A stretch of DNA of 64,000 nucleotides, from the NCBI GenBank assembly GCA_900768245.1, contig CAAGCE010000187.1, positions 28,313 to 92,312 of the forward strand, in the 5' to 3' direction. The position numbers and the translations under genes are program-made. Source of the stretch: Oscillospiraceae bacterium. GTDB lineage: Bacteria > Bacillota > Clostridia > Oscillospirales > Ruminococcaceae. The number at the start of each line of letters is the position of its first letter. The first letter of the stretch is position 1. This document shows, piece after piece, positions 1-8,490 of this stretch. The notes under the pieces were generated by a model. The model saw only the letters and a list, made by a program, of their open reading frames with translations, did no database searches and was not told where the DNA came from.

Positions 1-2
1 TA

Positions 3-947
3 AAGGCTGTAAGCAATGTTTCAGATGCAATGCCGCTTATGAATAAGGTCACAACTGTATCTATGCGTAACAAGACGATTTCGGCAATGGTGTGGGGAGT
101 AAATGAAGACGCAGATAAGGTCGTAAATCTTGAAATAAAATATGGCAGGCTGCTTAACAGGGGAGATATTGCACAAAAAAATCATGTGTGTGTTATTGAT
201 GAAGCAATTGCAAATGATATGTATAAACGAGGCAATATAACCGGCAAAACTATTGAGGTACTTATAAACGGAAATCAGGCAGAATTTGAAATTGTAGGTG
301 TTGTTCGGAGCGGGGTCAATACTTTGCAGAATATGCTTGGAGGATTTATACCTGACTTTGTATATATCCCGTATTCTGTTATGCAGGACTATACCAACTC
401 ATATAAATTTGATAATATTACGGTCAAATTAAATGATAAAACCGATAGCGAGAATGCAGCGCAGGTCATTGAAAATATGCTGAATGTTTCAAAAGAGAAA
501 ACGGGCGTTAAGGTAGAAAATCTGCTTCAGCAAAAAGAAAAAATGAATAATATTATGAATATTGCATCTGTGGCATTGTCGGTTGTGGCGGGAATAAGCC
601 TTATTGTGTCGGGAATATCTATAATGACGGTCATGCTTGTATCTGTCAGCGAGCGTACACGTGAGATAGGTATAAAAAAATCAATTGGTGCGACGACATA
701 TGCGATAATGTATGAGTTTCTGCTTGAATCGGTGCTTATTACGCTTATTGGCGGTGTGATCGGGTTTATTATCGGAGCAGGTCTTTCTGCGCTTATGTGT
801 TTTGCCGTTGGTCTGCCTGCTGCTGTTAATGTAAATACAGCAATAAGTGTTTTGATTATTTCAGTTGCAACAGGTGTTCTATTTGGAGTTTATCCTGCAA
901 GAAAAGCAGCAATGCTTCGTCCCGTTGATGCGCTTCGCCATGAATAA
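3..947 (+). CDS. ABC transporter permease, MacB/FtsX type (5' end outside window)
   Basis: This is the C-terminal part of a permease of the MacB_PCD plus FtsX architecture. The reading frame is open to the left edge, so the start lies before the window. The visible part begins with the extracytoplasmic domain (roughly the first 185 residues). It then has three hydrophobic segments with the FtsX signature 'SERTREIGIKKSIGA' between the first two, and ends in the usual PARKAAMLRPVDALRHE tail. Such proteins pair with an ATPase that is normally encoded just upstream. They export peptides or lipids, or act mechanically on the envelope; the substrate cannot be read from the sequence. A hairpin terminator follows the stop codon. 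Confidence 0.85.
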   Translation, partial: KAVSNVSDAMPLMNKVTTVSMRNKTISAMVWGVNEDADKVVNLEIKYGRLLNRGDIAQKNHVCVIDEAIANDMYKRGNITGKTIEVLINGNQAEFEIVGVVRSGVNTLQNMLGGFIPDFVYIPYSVMQDYTNSYKFDNITVKLNDKTDSENAAQVIENMLNVSKEKTGVKVENLLQQKEKMNNIMNIASVALSVVAGISLIVSGISIMTVMLVSVSERTREIGIKKSIGATTYAIMYEFLLESVLITLIGGVIGFIIGAGLSALMCFAVGLPAAVNVNTAISVLIISVATGVLFGVYPARKAAMLRPVDALRHE

Positions 948-951
948 CAAA

Positions 952-989
952 AAGTCATGTTACTCTGATAAAACAGTATAACATGACTT
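952..989. terminator. Bidirectional hairpin terminator
   Basis: An 11-bp perfect stem (AAGTCATGTTA / TAACATGACTT) lies between the converging permease and LacI genes. T-rich sequence follows on both sides, so it probably serves both. Confidence 0.75.
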
Positions 990-993
990 GAAT

Positions 994-1998
994 TTATTCT
1001 TTGATTTTTTGCACCGATTCACGCTGAATAAGTGTGGTCGGCAGTTTTATGTGACGGCTGTGTTTTTTTGCATGAGAAAGATTATATATAAGCTCATTTA
1101 CAACAGTTTTGCCTATTTCATAACACGGCTGTTCAACAGTTGTAATTCCCGGGGTATACATTCCGCTTAGCTGAATGTTATCAAATCCGCATACGGAAAT
1201 GTCTTCACCTATTTTATATCCTTTCAGGAGTGCTTCTTTGATGGTGCCAACGGCGAGCAGGTCTGATATACAGAATATTGCGGTGGGAGGCTCAGGCAGG
1301 CTCATAAAATAATCAAAGGCTTCCTGACCATATTCAAAGTCATATTCACCTCTGAAAATATATTTTTCATTTATCGGAATATTATTTTCTTTTAATGCAC
1401 GGATATAGCCCTTTTCTCTGTCAACAGAGGAGAGAGCCTTTCCTGCTGTCGATACCATTGCAATTTTTTTATGACCGAATGATATAAGATTTTTTACCGC
1501 AGAATATGCACCGAGTTCATCATCGACTGAAATCGTAAGAACATCAGCGTTTTCAACTCGTTCGCAGCATAGTGCGATATAAAATTTATTGTTTAAGTCA
1601 TTAAGTGTGTCAGCGTCAAGCTGTGTACCGAGGAGAATAGCAGCATCAACAGTACGGTTAAAAAGCATATTTAGCATACGCATTTCAATATTGTAGTCGC
1701 TGTTCGATGTACTGAGCAGTATGTCATATCCGTTTTCAGAAGCGGCAGCCTGCATTCCTCGGATAATATCGCTGTAAAATGTGTGTTCTGTTGACGGAAT
1801 GATCGCAAGAATGACGTTTGTTTCGCATTTTCTCAGATTTCTCCCAAGAAAATTAGGACTGTAGCCAAGTTCTTTTATTGCATTATTTACCTGTTCGGTA
1901 GCTGCAGCCGATACAGTTGCGCTGCTGTTGAGAACTCGTGAAACAGTTGCAACAGAAACTCCCGCAGCCTTTGCAACATCTTTAATAGTAACGTTCAT
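994..1998 (-). CDS. LacI family transcriptional regulator
   Basis: The protein has 334 residues, normal for the family. The N-terminal HTH (about residues 2-50) carries the classical 'VSVATVSRVLN' recognition helix and hinge. A periplasmic-binding-protein-like effector domain follows (about 60-330) with the usual 'DDELGAYSA' and 'SDLLAVGTIKEAL' elements. It is probably a sugar-responsive repressor. No sugar operon is adjacent: the neighbours are an ABC permease and a small membrane protein, so its regulon is elsewhere or unclear. Start ATG at 1998 has an AGG-type ribosome site (CGGAGGTTCT). Its own promoter carries an 18-bp palindrome between -35 and -10, which suggests autoregulation. Confidence 0.92.
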   Translation of the reverse strand: MNVTIKDVAKAAGVSVATVSRVLNSSATVSAAATEQVNNAIKELGYSPNFLGRNLRKCETNVILAIIPSTEHTFYSDIIRGMQAAASENGYDILLSTSNSDYNIEMRMLNMLFNRTVDAAILLGTQLDADTLNDLNNKFYIALCCERVENADVLTISVDDELGAYSAVKNLISFGHKKIAMVSTAGKALSSVDREKGYIRALKENNIPINEKYIFRGEYDFEYGQEAFDYFMSLPEPPTAIFCISDLLAVGTIKEALLKGYKIGEDISVCGFDNIQLSGMYTPGITTVEQPCYEIGKTVVNELIYNLSHAKKHSRHIKLPTTLIQRESVQKIKE

Positions 1999-2059
1999 AG
2001 AACCTCCGTCATTTTAATAAGATCAATGTTCAAAAAATAACATTGCCGACAATATTATA

Positions 2060-2088
2060 ATTGTATACCTAAATGTATACGGTTTCAA
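2060..2088 (-). promoter_or_regulatory. Promoter of the LacI gene with palindromic operator
   Basis: On the minus strand, TTGAAA (2083-2088) and TACAAT (2060-2065) are separated by exactly 17 bp. The spacer holds GTATAC-N6-GTATAC (2063-2080), an 18-bp dyad that would be blocked by a bound dimer. Assignment of the LacI protein itself as the binder is inference, since LacI-type operators usually have a central CG, which this one lacks. Confidence 0.55.
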
Positions 2089-2121
2089 TGCGCAAAATCA
2101 ACGAAAAAAATCGATATTTAT

Positions 2122-2619
2122 TTACAGTATTTTTTCGTTGTCGGTAAGAGCACGATCTCTTTCAGCTTTCTTGGCTTTTTTAGCTGCAAGACGTTTTTGT
2201 ACAGCCTCTTCACTCATAAAATTAAAAAACGTAAGAAGTACAAGCAGTATCGTTACAATAATAGTTGGATAGTGGTTCATCATAAGACGTTCGGTGTTTT
2301 CTTTTGGGATAAGTGTATTTGGAATCGAACCAAGAGCTGCCAAAGCATAAATATAAAAACCCGAACCTAAAATATTAAGCAAAATTGGGATAATAACCTT
2401 TTTTAATACTGCAATGACCAATGCTGCGACCAATAATGCTGTACTGATAAAAAGAGCATATCCGCATTTTTCGTATCCATTGAAAATGAATCCAAATCCG
2501 CCGAGCATATTCAGCCCCAAACAGCATATGACCTCTGCTATTATTGTAAGAATAAGTGTTATTTTTCTTCCTTTTTCCGTATATATCACTCCATATATTT
2601 GTGTATTTGAACTGTACAT
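2122..2619 (-). CDS. Small integral membrane protein, unknown function
   Basis: The protein has 165 residues and about four hydrophobic segments (roughly 20-45, 50-68, 72-97 and 115-135). The C-terminal tail is strongly charged, with Lys/Ala/Glu-rich sequence 'QKRLAAKKAKKAERDRAL' expected to face the cytoplasm. I do not recognise the family. The ribosome-binding site is weak (TCTGAAAAATT before ATG), so the start is less certain than for its neighbours. It is a single-gene unit between the divergent LacI gene and spoIVB. Confidence 0.6.
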   Translation of the reverse strand: MYSSNTQIYGVIYTEKGRKITLILTIIAEVICCLGLNMLGGFGFIFNGYEKCGYALFISTALLVAALVIAVLKKVIIPILLNILGSGFYIYALAALGSIPNTLIPKENTERLMMNHYPTIIVTILLVLLTFFNFMSEEAVQKRLAAKKAKKAERDRALTDNEKIL

Positions 2620-2837
2620 AATTTTTCAGATTTCAACAGTATATTTTCTATTATAACACTTTATTTGTTTATGTTCAAGTAAAAGTTTGAGATTAAATTT
2701 AACAGCCATAAGAATGACATTTTTTTTATTAATGCGGGGGTAAAATAACGAATAATAGCCATTGATAAAAGAGTTCAAAATGCTAATAGTATATATGAAG
2801 TCAATTTGCGATGAGCATAAATGAAAGGAATATAAAA

Positions 2838-4049
2838 ATGCGGAAATATTTTAAAATTGCCGCAGCATTGATAAATACATTAATATTATCGTTGCTTACG
2901 GCTGTTATATACCTTAATCAAAGCCTTCCCAATAACTATTACGTTGTGAGCGGTTCGACACTTCATCTTAACGGAATAATTGACGCAGTTCCGTGCGGCA
3001 GCGCAGCAGACGGTGTTACAGTTGAAGCAGGCAGTATATTGACAAGCCGTGCAGAATTGAAACTGCTTGGTATAATCCCGATAAAGACAGTAAATGTTCA
3101 GGAATTGGATTCACCTGTTCTTGTGCCATGCGGAGATCCTTTTGGAATAAAGCTTCTGACTGATGGAGTTATAGTTGTAGAAGTCAGCAGCTTTGAAACG
3201 GCAAAAGGTTTTAAATCTCCTGCCCAAGACAGCGGTATAAAAGCAGGGGACATAATAAAAAAAATTGACGGTCAGGCTGTGAACTCCAATTCAGATGTTG
3301 AAAAAATAATATCTTCGGGCAGCGGAGAAACGCTTTCAGTTGAGCTGATAAGAAATGAATGTGAATTTACCGCAGATATAACACCGTTAAAATGTACAGC
3401 AGACGGAAAATTCCGTGCGGGCTTGTGGGTTCGTGACAGCTCTGCAGGGATAGGAACATTGACATTTTATGATCCGGATACTGAGAAATTTGCAGGACTT
3501 GGACACCCTGTCTGTGACGTTGATACAGGTGAGATACTTCCGCTATCATCAGGAGAAGTAGTAAATGTTGCTATAAATGGTGTCAAAAAAGGAAAGTCAG
3601 GAGTTCCCGGGGAACTTATGGGCGGATTTATTTCAGCACTTTCAATGGGTACTCTCGAAAAAAATACCACATCAGGATTGTATGGAACACTTGACGGTTT
3701 TTCAGCTTCAAATCAGGCAATACCATTGGGAATGAGACAGGAAATTAAAACAGGCAAAGCATATATCTATACAACAATAAACGGTTCATCTCCAAATAAA
3801 TATGAAATATGTATAGAAAAAATTGATCTTGCCGACTCGGAAGAAAGCCGTAATATGATAATTCGTGTAACAGATGAAGAACTTCTGAAAGAAACGGGCG
3901 GGATCGTGCAGGGAATGAGCGGAAGTCCTATAATACAGGACGGAAAGCTTATCGGTGCAGTAACTCACGTTTTTGTAAATAATCCTGCAAAAGGCTATGC
4001 GATCTTTGCAGACACAATGTATGAACAAATGCTTGAAAACGCAGCATAA
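2838..4049 (+). CDS. spoIVB: SpoIVB peptidase (stage IV sporulation protein B, S55 family)
   Basis: SpoIVB is a forespore-secreted serine peptidase that crosses the intermembrane space and triggers SpoIVFB cleavage of pro-sigma-K in Bacillus. From ATG 2838 the protein has 403 residues. It has an N-terminal membrane anchor (about 5-25), a PDZ domain (about 105-195) and the S55 catalytic domain. The catalytic histidine is in 'GLGHPVCD' (H223) and the serine in 'GMSGSPI' (S361), both intact. I chose 2838 rather than the upstream in-frame ATG at 2811 because AAAGGAA sits 7 nt before it. A hairpin terminator follows. The gene marks the organism as spore-forming or recently so. Confidence 0.93.
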   Translation: MRKYFKIAAALINTLILSLLTAVIYLNQSLPNNYYVVSGSTLHLNGIIDAVPCGSAADGVTVEAGSILTSRAELKLLGIIPIKTVNVQELDSPVLVPCGDPFGIKLLTDGVIVVEVSSFETAKGFKSPAQDSGIKAGDIIKKIDGQAVNSNSDVEKIISSGSGETLSVELIRNECEFTADITPLKCTADGKFRAGLWVRDSSAGIGTLTFYDPDTEKFAGLGHPVCDVDTGEILPLSSGEVVNVAINGVKKGKSGVPGELMGGFISALSMGTLEKNTTSGLYGTLDGFSASNQAIPLGMRQEIKTGKAYIYTTINGSSPNKYEICIEKIDLADSEESRNMIIRVTDEELLKETGGIVQGMSGSPIIQDGKLIGAVTHVFVNNPAKGYAIFADTMYEQMLENAA

Positions 4050-4055
4050 ATATCA

Positions 4056-4081
4056 GCCTGTCGGAAAAATGTCCGACAGGC
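4056..4081 (+). terminator. Terminator of spoIVB
   Basis: A 10-bp GC-rich stem (GCCTGTCGGA / TCCGACAGGC) is followed by ATTTTGCTTT just after the spoIVB stop codon. Confidence 0.8.
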
Positions 4082-4095
4082 ATTTTGCTTTAATA

Positions 4096-5079
4096 TTACT
4101 TTTTATATTCGACTTTGTTTTTCAATGGTTCACCATTGTAAAACTGTTTCAGATTGAATATCGTGACTTCTGCGATCTTTTGCAGTGCCTCTTCGGTGAG
4201 AAACGCCTGATGAGATGTCATTACGACATTTGGCATTGAAACGAGAATGGACAAGACATCATCATCAATAACTGTACTTGAATAATCCTCAAAAAAGAAA
4301 GCGGTTTCTTCCTCATAAACATCAAGACCTGCGCCGTGTATTTTACCGCTTTTCAATGCCTGAAGCAATGCATCGCTGTCAATAAGCTGACCTCTTGAAG
4401 TATTGATTATAAAGACACCGTCTTTCATTTTTTTTATGCTTTTATCATTAATGATATACCGTGTCGACGAAGTCAGAGGACAATGAAGTGAAATAATATC
4501 ACTTTTAGCAAGAAGTTCATCAATGTTGACATATTCGATACCCATTCTTTCTTTGGGAAAAGGGTCATATGCAATAGTTTTCATACCGAAGCCTTTGCAT
4601 ATATCAATAAAAATGCAGCCTATCTGTCCTGTACCGATAATACCTGCCGTTTTTCCGTGCAAGTCGAAGCCTGTAAGTCCGTTTAAGCTGAAATTGAAGT
4701 CACGGGTCCTGTTTGAAGCACGGTGTATTTTCCTGTTGAGAGTAAGGAGCAAAGCCATAGCGTGTTCGGCAATAGCATAAGGGGAGTATGTCGGAACTCT
4801 TACAATATCAATTTTACCCTGCGCATATTTTATATTTACATTGTTATATCCTGCACAGCGCAGAGCAACAAGCTTTACACCAACTTCACATAGCTTGTCA
4901 ATAGTGTCCTTGTCAATAGTATCATTTACAAATGCAACAACTGCCTTGCACCCTGCAGCAAGACCTGCACTGTCTGCGGTAAGCTTATGTTCGTGATATT
5001 TGAATTTAAAATCAGTATTAAGCTTATCAAACCATTCTCTGTCATAAGGTTTTGTATCAAAAAAAGCAACCTGTTCCAT
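4096..5079 (-). CDS. ldhA: D-lactate dehydrogenase (NAD-dependent)
   Basis: This enzyme reduces pyruvate to D-lactate with NADH, a fermentation end step. The 327-residue protein matches the D-2-hydroxyacid dehydrogenase fold and closely resembles fermentative LdhA. It has 'LRCAGYNN' in the catalytic domain, 'GIIGTGQIG' as the NAD-binding glycine motif, the arginine in 'NTSRGQLID', the glutamate in 'DVYEEE' and the catalytic histidine in 'SHQAFLT'. The start ATG at 5079 is preceded by AAAGGATATT; the longer reading frame to 5118 lacks a ribosome site. It lies 77 nt downstream of the vanY-like gene on the same strand. Confidence 0.92.
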   Translation of the reverse strand: MEQVAFFDTKPYDREWFDKLNTDFKFKYHEHKLTADSAGLAAGCKAVVAFVNDTIDKDTIDKLCEVGVKLVALRCAGYNNVNIKYAQGKIDIVRVPTYSPYAIAEHAMALLLTLNRKIHRASNRTRDFNFSLNGLTGFDLHGKTAGIIGTGQIGCIFIDICKGFGMKTIAYDPFPKERMGIEYVNIDELLAKSDIISLHCPLTSSTRYIINDKSIKKMKDGVFIINTSRGQLIDSDALLQALKSGKIHGAGLDVYEEETAFFFEDYSSTVIDDDVLSILVSMPNVVMTSHQAFLTEEALQKIAEVTIFNLKQFYNGEPLKNKVEYKK

Positions 5080-5156
5080 AAATAATATCCTTTCTGAAAT
5101 TTGCTGAAAAACAGACAATTTAGAATATTATTTGCGAAACAGGCTGAAATATGTAG

Positions 5157-6209
5157 TTAGTAATTGTATACTGAGTCGATGCCAAGATATTCTTCAAGAC
5201 ATAATCCGCTGTCATAAACATCTTTTGCAATATCAGTTCCGAGATAGCGAATGTGCCAAGGTTCATAAAGAAAACCCGTTACGGCTTCTTTGTCGGCAGG
5301 GTAACGAATAATAAATCCGTATTCATAGCAATGTTCAGCTACCCATTTTCCCTCTGCGGTATCTGCAAAGGAACTGTCGATCGTGTTAAGGTCAAATGCA
5401 AGACCTGTCTGGTGCTCGGAATGACCCGGACGTGCAGAGTATCTGTCTGCCTCGGCTTTTCCGTCTCTGTTGACATAACGTTGGTAAAGCTGCGACTGAT
5501 ATTCATATGAACGGAATGCAGACGATATATAAATATTAAGACCTGCGCTGTAAGCATCTGCTTGCATTTTGTTAAAAGCCTTCTGTGCGTCATCATTTAC
5601 ACCGGGATTATAATCCTGAGGGACTGAATAGGTTTTGTTTGCAATAAGGATACCGTTTATGTATGTAAGTCCGTCATCGGCTTTTTTTACTGTAACATTG
5701 ACCTCGGCGTAGACTTCAGGATTTGCGGCAGAAACTACTTTAACAATACATTCACCTTCTGAAATTCCTGTTATATTTCCAAGCTCATTTACAACGGCAA
5801 TATCTGTGCTGCTGCTTGTCCATATTTCGCTTTTATCAGGTGCATTTTCAGGAAGCATAGTAACTATCGGCATTTTACTGCTGCCTATATAAACAGAAAC
5901 ATCATATGTGCTTAAAGAGATCGACTCAACGTTTACTGCTTCTTGCGGTTCTTCTTCCGTTTCTTCAATAGAAATTGATTCCTCAGTTATTAAGTCAGAT
6001 GCAGTTGTGTCAGTTGTTTCTGCTGTTGCTGACGTAACAGCTTTGGAAGCTTCCGTTGTATACTGTGCAGTAGGTTCTGTTTCACTTGTAAGTGTTTCGG
6101 ACACAAACTCTGCATTTGCGGGAACAACTTCTTCATTTACTTTTGTACAGCCTGTAATTACCAATAGTATCGCTGCCAAAGAAATAGCTATGTATTTTTT
6201 ATTATGCAT
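5157..6209 (-). CDS. VanY-type D-Ala-D-Ala carboxypeptidase lipoprotein with Ig-like (BIG2) domain
   Basis: From ATG 6209 the protein has 350 residues. It carries a lipoprotein signal peptide with lipobox 'LVITGC' near residue 20, and a Thr/Ser/Glu-rich linker (about 25-90). A BIG2-like beta domain follows (about 95-175), then a peptidase M15B/VanY domain with the zinc and catalytic motifs 'SAFRSYEYQ', 'PGHSEHQTGLAFDL' and 'EPWHIRYL'. It should trim the terminal D-alanine of peptidoglycan stem peptides at the outer face of the membrane. AAAAGGATC precedes the chosen start. No van resistance regulators are nearby, so housekeeping wall maturation is more likely than glycopeptide resistance. Confidence 0.9.
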   Translation of the reverse strand: MHNKKYIAISLAAILLVITGCTKVNEEVVPANAEFVSETLTSETEPTAQYTTEASKAVTSATAETTDTTASDLITEESISIEETEEEPQEAVNVESISLSTYDVSVYIGSSKMPIVTMLPENAPDKSEIWTSSSTDIAVVNELGNITGISEGECIVKVVSAANPEVYAEVNVTVKKADDGLTYINGILIANKTYSVPQDYNPGVNDDAQKAFNKMQADAYSAGLNIYISSAFRSYEYQSQLYQRYVNRDGKAEADRYSARPGHSEHQTGLAFDLNTIDSSFADTAEGKWVAEHCYEYGFIIRYPADKEAVTGFLYEPWHIRYLGTDIAKDVYDSGLCLEEYLGIDSVYNY

Positions 6210-6228
6210 TTTTTTGATCCTTTTATTT

Positions 6229-6645
6229 TTAGAATTTATCTGCAAAAAGAATTTCTTCAACGAGCTTTGCTGCATCACATATGCAGTCACCGCAGGAACG
6301 CAGTACAATACCGGTATCAATGCCCTTTAACTCACGGCATACGGTAGCATTGTTCATATTTCTGAATCCTTCGGCTATTTCTTTGGAAAGTTTATATGTT
6401 GCGCCTTTGGATGTTGGATGTTCAAGATCACCGCTGCTGTTTAAAAATCCTGCTAAGGCAACAGCACCTGAAATTGCACCGCAGGTTTCATTCATACAAC
6501 CCATACCAAGACCGAAACCCTCTGTAGCCTTAAACATTGTTTCTTCATCTACGCCAACCAGATCGCAATATGTGCAGGCAACAGACTGCGCACAGTTATA
6601 CCCACGATTATGTCTTTCAATACATTGATTTATTCTGCTTTCCAT
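6229..6645 (-). CDS. C_GCAxxG_C_C family protein (putative redox/metal protein)
   Basis: This cysteine-rich 138-residue protein matches the C_GCAxxG_C_C family: 'YNCAQSVACTYC' near the N-terminus, 'MGCMNETCGAISGA' in the middle and 'RSCGDCICDAA' at the C-terminus. The spacing suggests bound metal or Fe-S, but the family has no proven general function. ATG 6645 is preceded by AAAGGATGTAT; the reading frame extends upstream to 6702 without a better site. It is 19 nt upstream of the vanY-like gene and 43 nt downstream of yqeY, so probably co-transcribed. Confidence 0.85.
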   Translation of the reverse strand: MESRINQCIERHNRGYNCAQSVACTYCDLVGVDEETMFKATEGFGLGMGCMNETCGAISGAVALAGFLNSSGDLEHPTSKGATYKLSKEIAEGFRNMNNATVCRELKGIDTGIVLRSCGDCICDAAKLVEEILFADKF

Positions 6646-6688
6646 ATTGATACATCCTTTTAAAAACGCCCGATTTGATGCAATCGAG

Positions 6689-7129
6689 TTATTTTGAAGC
6701 AAGTTCTGAAATTATCTTGTTGATAAGCTTGCCGTCTGCCTTTCCTTTAAGGTCAGCCATAATTGTTTTCATATATGCAGCTTTATTGCCTGAAGAGATA
6801 AGCTCGCCGAATTTTTCTGAAATGTATGGACGGAGTTCGTCTTCTGACATTTGCTTTGGAGCATACTGACTGATTATCTCATATTTATTTTTATATTCAG
6901 CAAGCTGTTCTGCTGCTTCGGCAGGGCAAGTATCGACCTGCTCCTTTGCAACTTTAAGTTCCTTTAAAATAACGCTGTCGACCAGTTCATCTGTAATGTC
7001 GTCACGAGTTCCTGCATCAATAGCAGCCTTTTTTACAGCTGCAATAAGAGTCTGGATAGCTTCCTTGCGCTGTGTATCTCTGGCTTTCATAGCTTCTTTC
7101 AAGCCATTCTGTAATTCTGTAAAACTCAT
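6689..7129 (-). CDS. yqeY: GatB/YqeY domain-containing protein
   Basis: This 146-residue protein matches the stand-alone YqeY family, which shares the tRNA-binding tail domain of the GatB amidotransferase subunit. Typical features are 'KEAMKARDTQRKEAIQTL' at the N-terminus, a central 'EQLAEYKNKYEIISQYAPKQ' helix and 'MADLKGKADGKLINKII' at the end. It is mostly helical and soluble; its cellular role is unsettled. GGAGG lies 11 nt before the ATG. It is usually next to rpsU in Firmicutes, but here it follows the hexose-phosphate kinase gene on the same strand. Confidence 0.92.
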   Translation of the reverse strand: MSFTELQNGLKEAMKARDTQRKEAIQTLIAAVKKAAIDAGTRDDITDELVDSVILKELKVAKEQVDTCPAEAAEQLAEYKNKYEIISQYAPKQMSEDELRPYISEKFGELISSGNKAAYMKTIMADLKGKADGKLINKIISELASK

Positions 7130-7195
7130 TTATATCAGCCTCCGTAAAGATTTTTAGTCTGATTTTATTATAGCATCAAAGCGGAATTTGTCAAT

Positions 7196-8104
7196 TCATT
7201 TTAAAATTGTGTCAAGAATTTTTTTTATGTCATTTTTATTGGCAAGACCTTCTGAAAATGCAGTAGCGCTTCCCGCAGCTGTACCGAGTGCAAGAGCGTA
7301 ATTAAAATCCTTTGTTTTTGCAAATCCTGCCGTAAAGCCGGCAACCATTGAATCGCCTGCGCCGACAGAGTTCAATACCTTTCCTTTTGGCACACCCATA
7401 ATATGAACTTCATTATTTTCATCGACCAGGATAGCTCCGTTGCCTGCCATTGAAACAAGCACATTTTTAGCTCCCATATCCTGAAGCCTTTTGGCATAAA
7501 AAACTATGTCGTTATTGTCTGAAAGCTTTGTTTCAAAAATTTCTTCAAGCTCATAGTTATTGGGTTTTATAAGAAAAGGTCTGTATTTAAGAACATTTAC
7601 AAGAAGATTTTTGGTGGCATCGACTATAAAATCAATTTCCTTGTTTTCAAGCCTTGCAAGTATGCTTTCATAAATATTTTCGGGAAGTGATTTTGGGATA
7701 CTTCCTGCAAGGATAAGTGTATCGCCACTTTTTAATTTGTCAAGCTTAGAGTATAGTTCATTTATAGCTTCATCATCAATTTCAGGACCTTGACCGTTAA
7801 GCTCTGTTTCTTCATCAGACTTTATTTTAACATTTATCCTTGAAAAACCTTTCTTCAAATGGACAAAATCAGTTTTTATGCCGCTTGATGCAAGTCCGTC
7901 TTCAATGGCATTTCCTGTAAAGCCTGCAACAAAGCCAAGTGCTTCCGATTCTATATCCAGTTCATTCAGAACAACAGAAACATTTATACCTTTTCCGCCA
8001 AAGAAAATATTTTCTTTATCGGCACGGTTTACAAGTCCCGGATTCATATGTTCAACTTTTACAACGTAGTCAATTGCAGGATTAAAAGTAACTGTATATA
8101 TCAT
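7196..8104 (-). CDS. fruK: 1-phosphofructokinase family hexose kinase
   Basis: This PfkB/ribokinase-fold kinase has 302 residues. It shows the N-terminal 'TFNPAIDY' start typical of FruK/LacC, 'FFGGKGINVSVVL' for sugar binding, and the C-terminal signature 'GAGDSMVAGF' with the catalytic aspartate. FruK phosphorylates fructose-1-phosphate to fructose-1,6-bisphosphate; tagatose-6-phosphate kinase (LacC) is the main alternative, as the two are hard to separate by sequence. No fruA PTS transporter or fruR is adjacent. ATG 8104 is preceded by ACGGAGGT; the extension to 8146 has no ribosome site. Confidence 0.82.
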   Translation of the reverse strand: MIYTVTFNPAIDYVVKVEHMNPGLVNRADKENIFFGGKGINVSVVLNELDIESEALGFVAGFTGNAIEDGLASSGIKTDFVHLKKGFSRINVKIKSDEETELNGQGPEIDDEAINELYSKLDKLKSGDTLILAGSIPKSLPENIYESILARLENKEIDFIVDATKNLLVNVLKYRPFLIKPNNYELEEIFETKLSDNNDIVFYAKRLQDMGAKNVLVSMAGNGAILVDENNEVHIMGVPKGKVLNSVGAGDSMVAGFTAGFAKTKDFNYALALGTAAGSATAFSEGLANKNDIKKILDTILK

Positions 8105-8225
8105 AACGCAGACCTCCGTATTTCTGGATATACTATATTGTATCAATTTTTATATGAAAAGTCAATTTTCCAAATAAAAAAATATAAACAGTAAAATATG
8201 AATAAGAACTGTCAAACAAAAAATG

Positions 8226-8254
8226 TTGACTAATATAGCTAAAACTTGTATAAT
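8226..8254 (+). promoter_or_regulatory. Promoter of the histidine kinase operon
   Basis: TTGACT (8226-8231) and TATAAT (8249-8254) are separated by 17 bp. The predicted start near 8261 lies 24 bp before a short inverted-repeat element, so that element would be part of the 5' leader. Confidence 0.7.
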
Positions 8255-8284
8255 AGAATATGTATAGAGCTTTTGACATTTTAA

Positions 8285-8465
8285 GGTCACCTCTAAAAAC
8301 CACCGACTAAAGCCTTAGCACCTCATCTGCTTGCATATCTTCCGTCATCTTGCACATAAATTTCTTGACATACGACATGTATGCAAATTCTTGCTTTGCA
8401 ATAATTGCGAAATTTCTATACAATCTGACTGTGCATCTGAGGCACTATGGTTTTTAGAGGCGACC
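8285..8465 (+). mobile_element. MITE-like element, copy 1 (181 bp)
   Basis: A non-coding element bounded by 18-bp terminal inverted repeats, GGTCACCTCTAAAAACCA on the left and TGGTTTTTAGAGGCGACC on the right with one mismatch. It is flanked by TTAA on both sides (8281-8284 and 8466-8469), consistent with a 4-bp target duplication. It occurs four times in the window (here, 32438, 37151 and 63886). It contains no open reading frame of note. Internally TTGCAA (8396-8401) and TACAAT (8419-8424), 17 bp apart, resemble a promoter reading rightward into the histidine kinase gene. It is about 12 bp shorter than copies 2 and 3, lacking the segment GAAAAATCCGGC near its right end. Confidence 0.8.
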
Positions 8466-8490
8466 TTAATAAATTTAAGGAACAGTTTTT

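Noticed and set aside
2742..2756. GGGTAAAATA upstream of spoIVB resembles a sigma-F/G -10 element
   Set aside because: No acceptable -35 partner is present at the expected distance; the run of T residues there is uninformative.
8285..8465. Treating the 190-bp repeats as a conserved structured RNA or riboswitch
   Set aside because: The copies occur in both orientations, one between converging genes, with inverted ends and matched 4-bp flanks; a mobile element explains all copies better.
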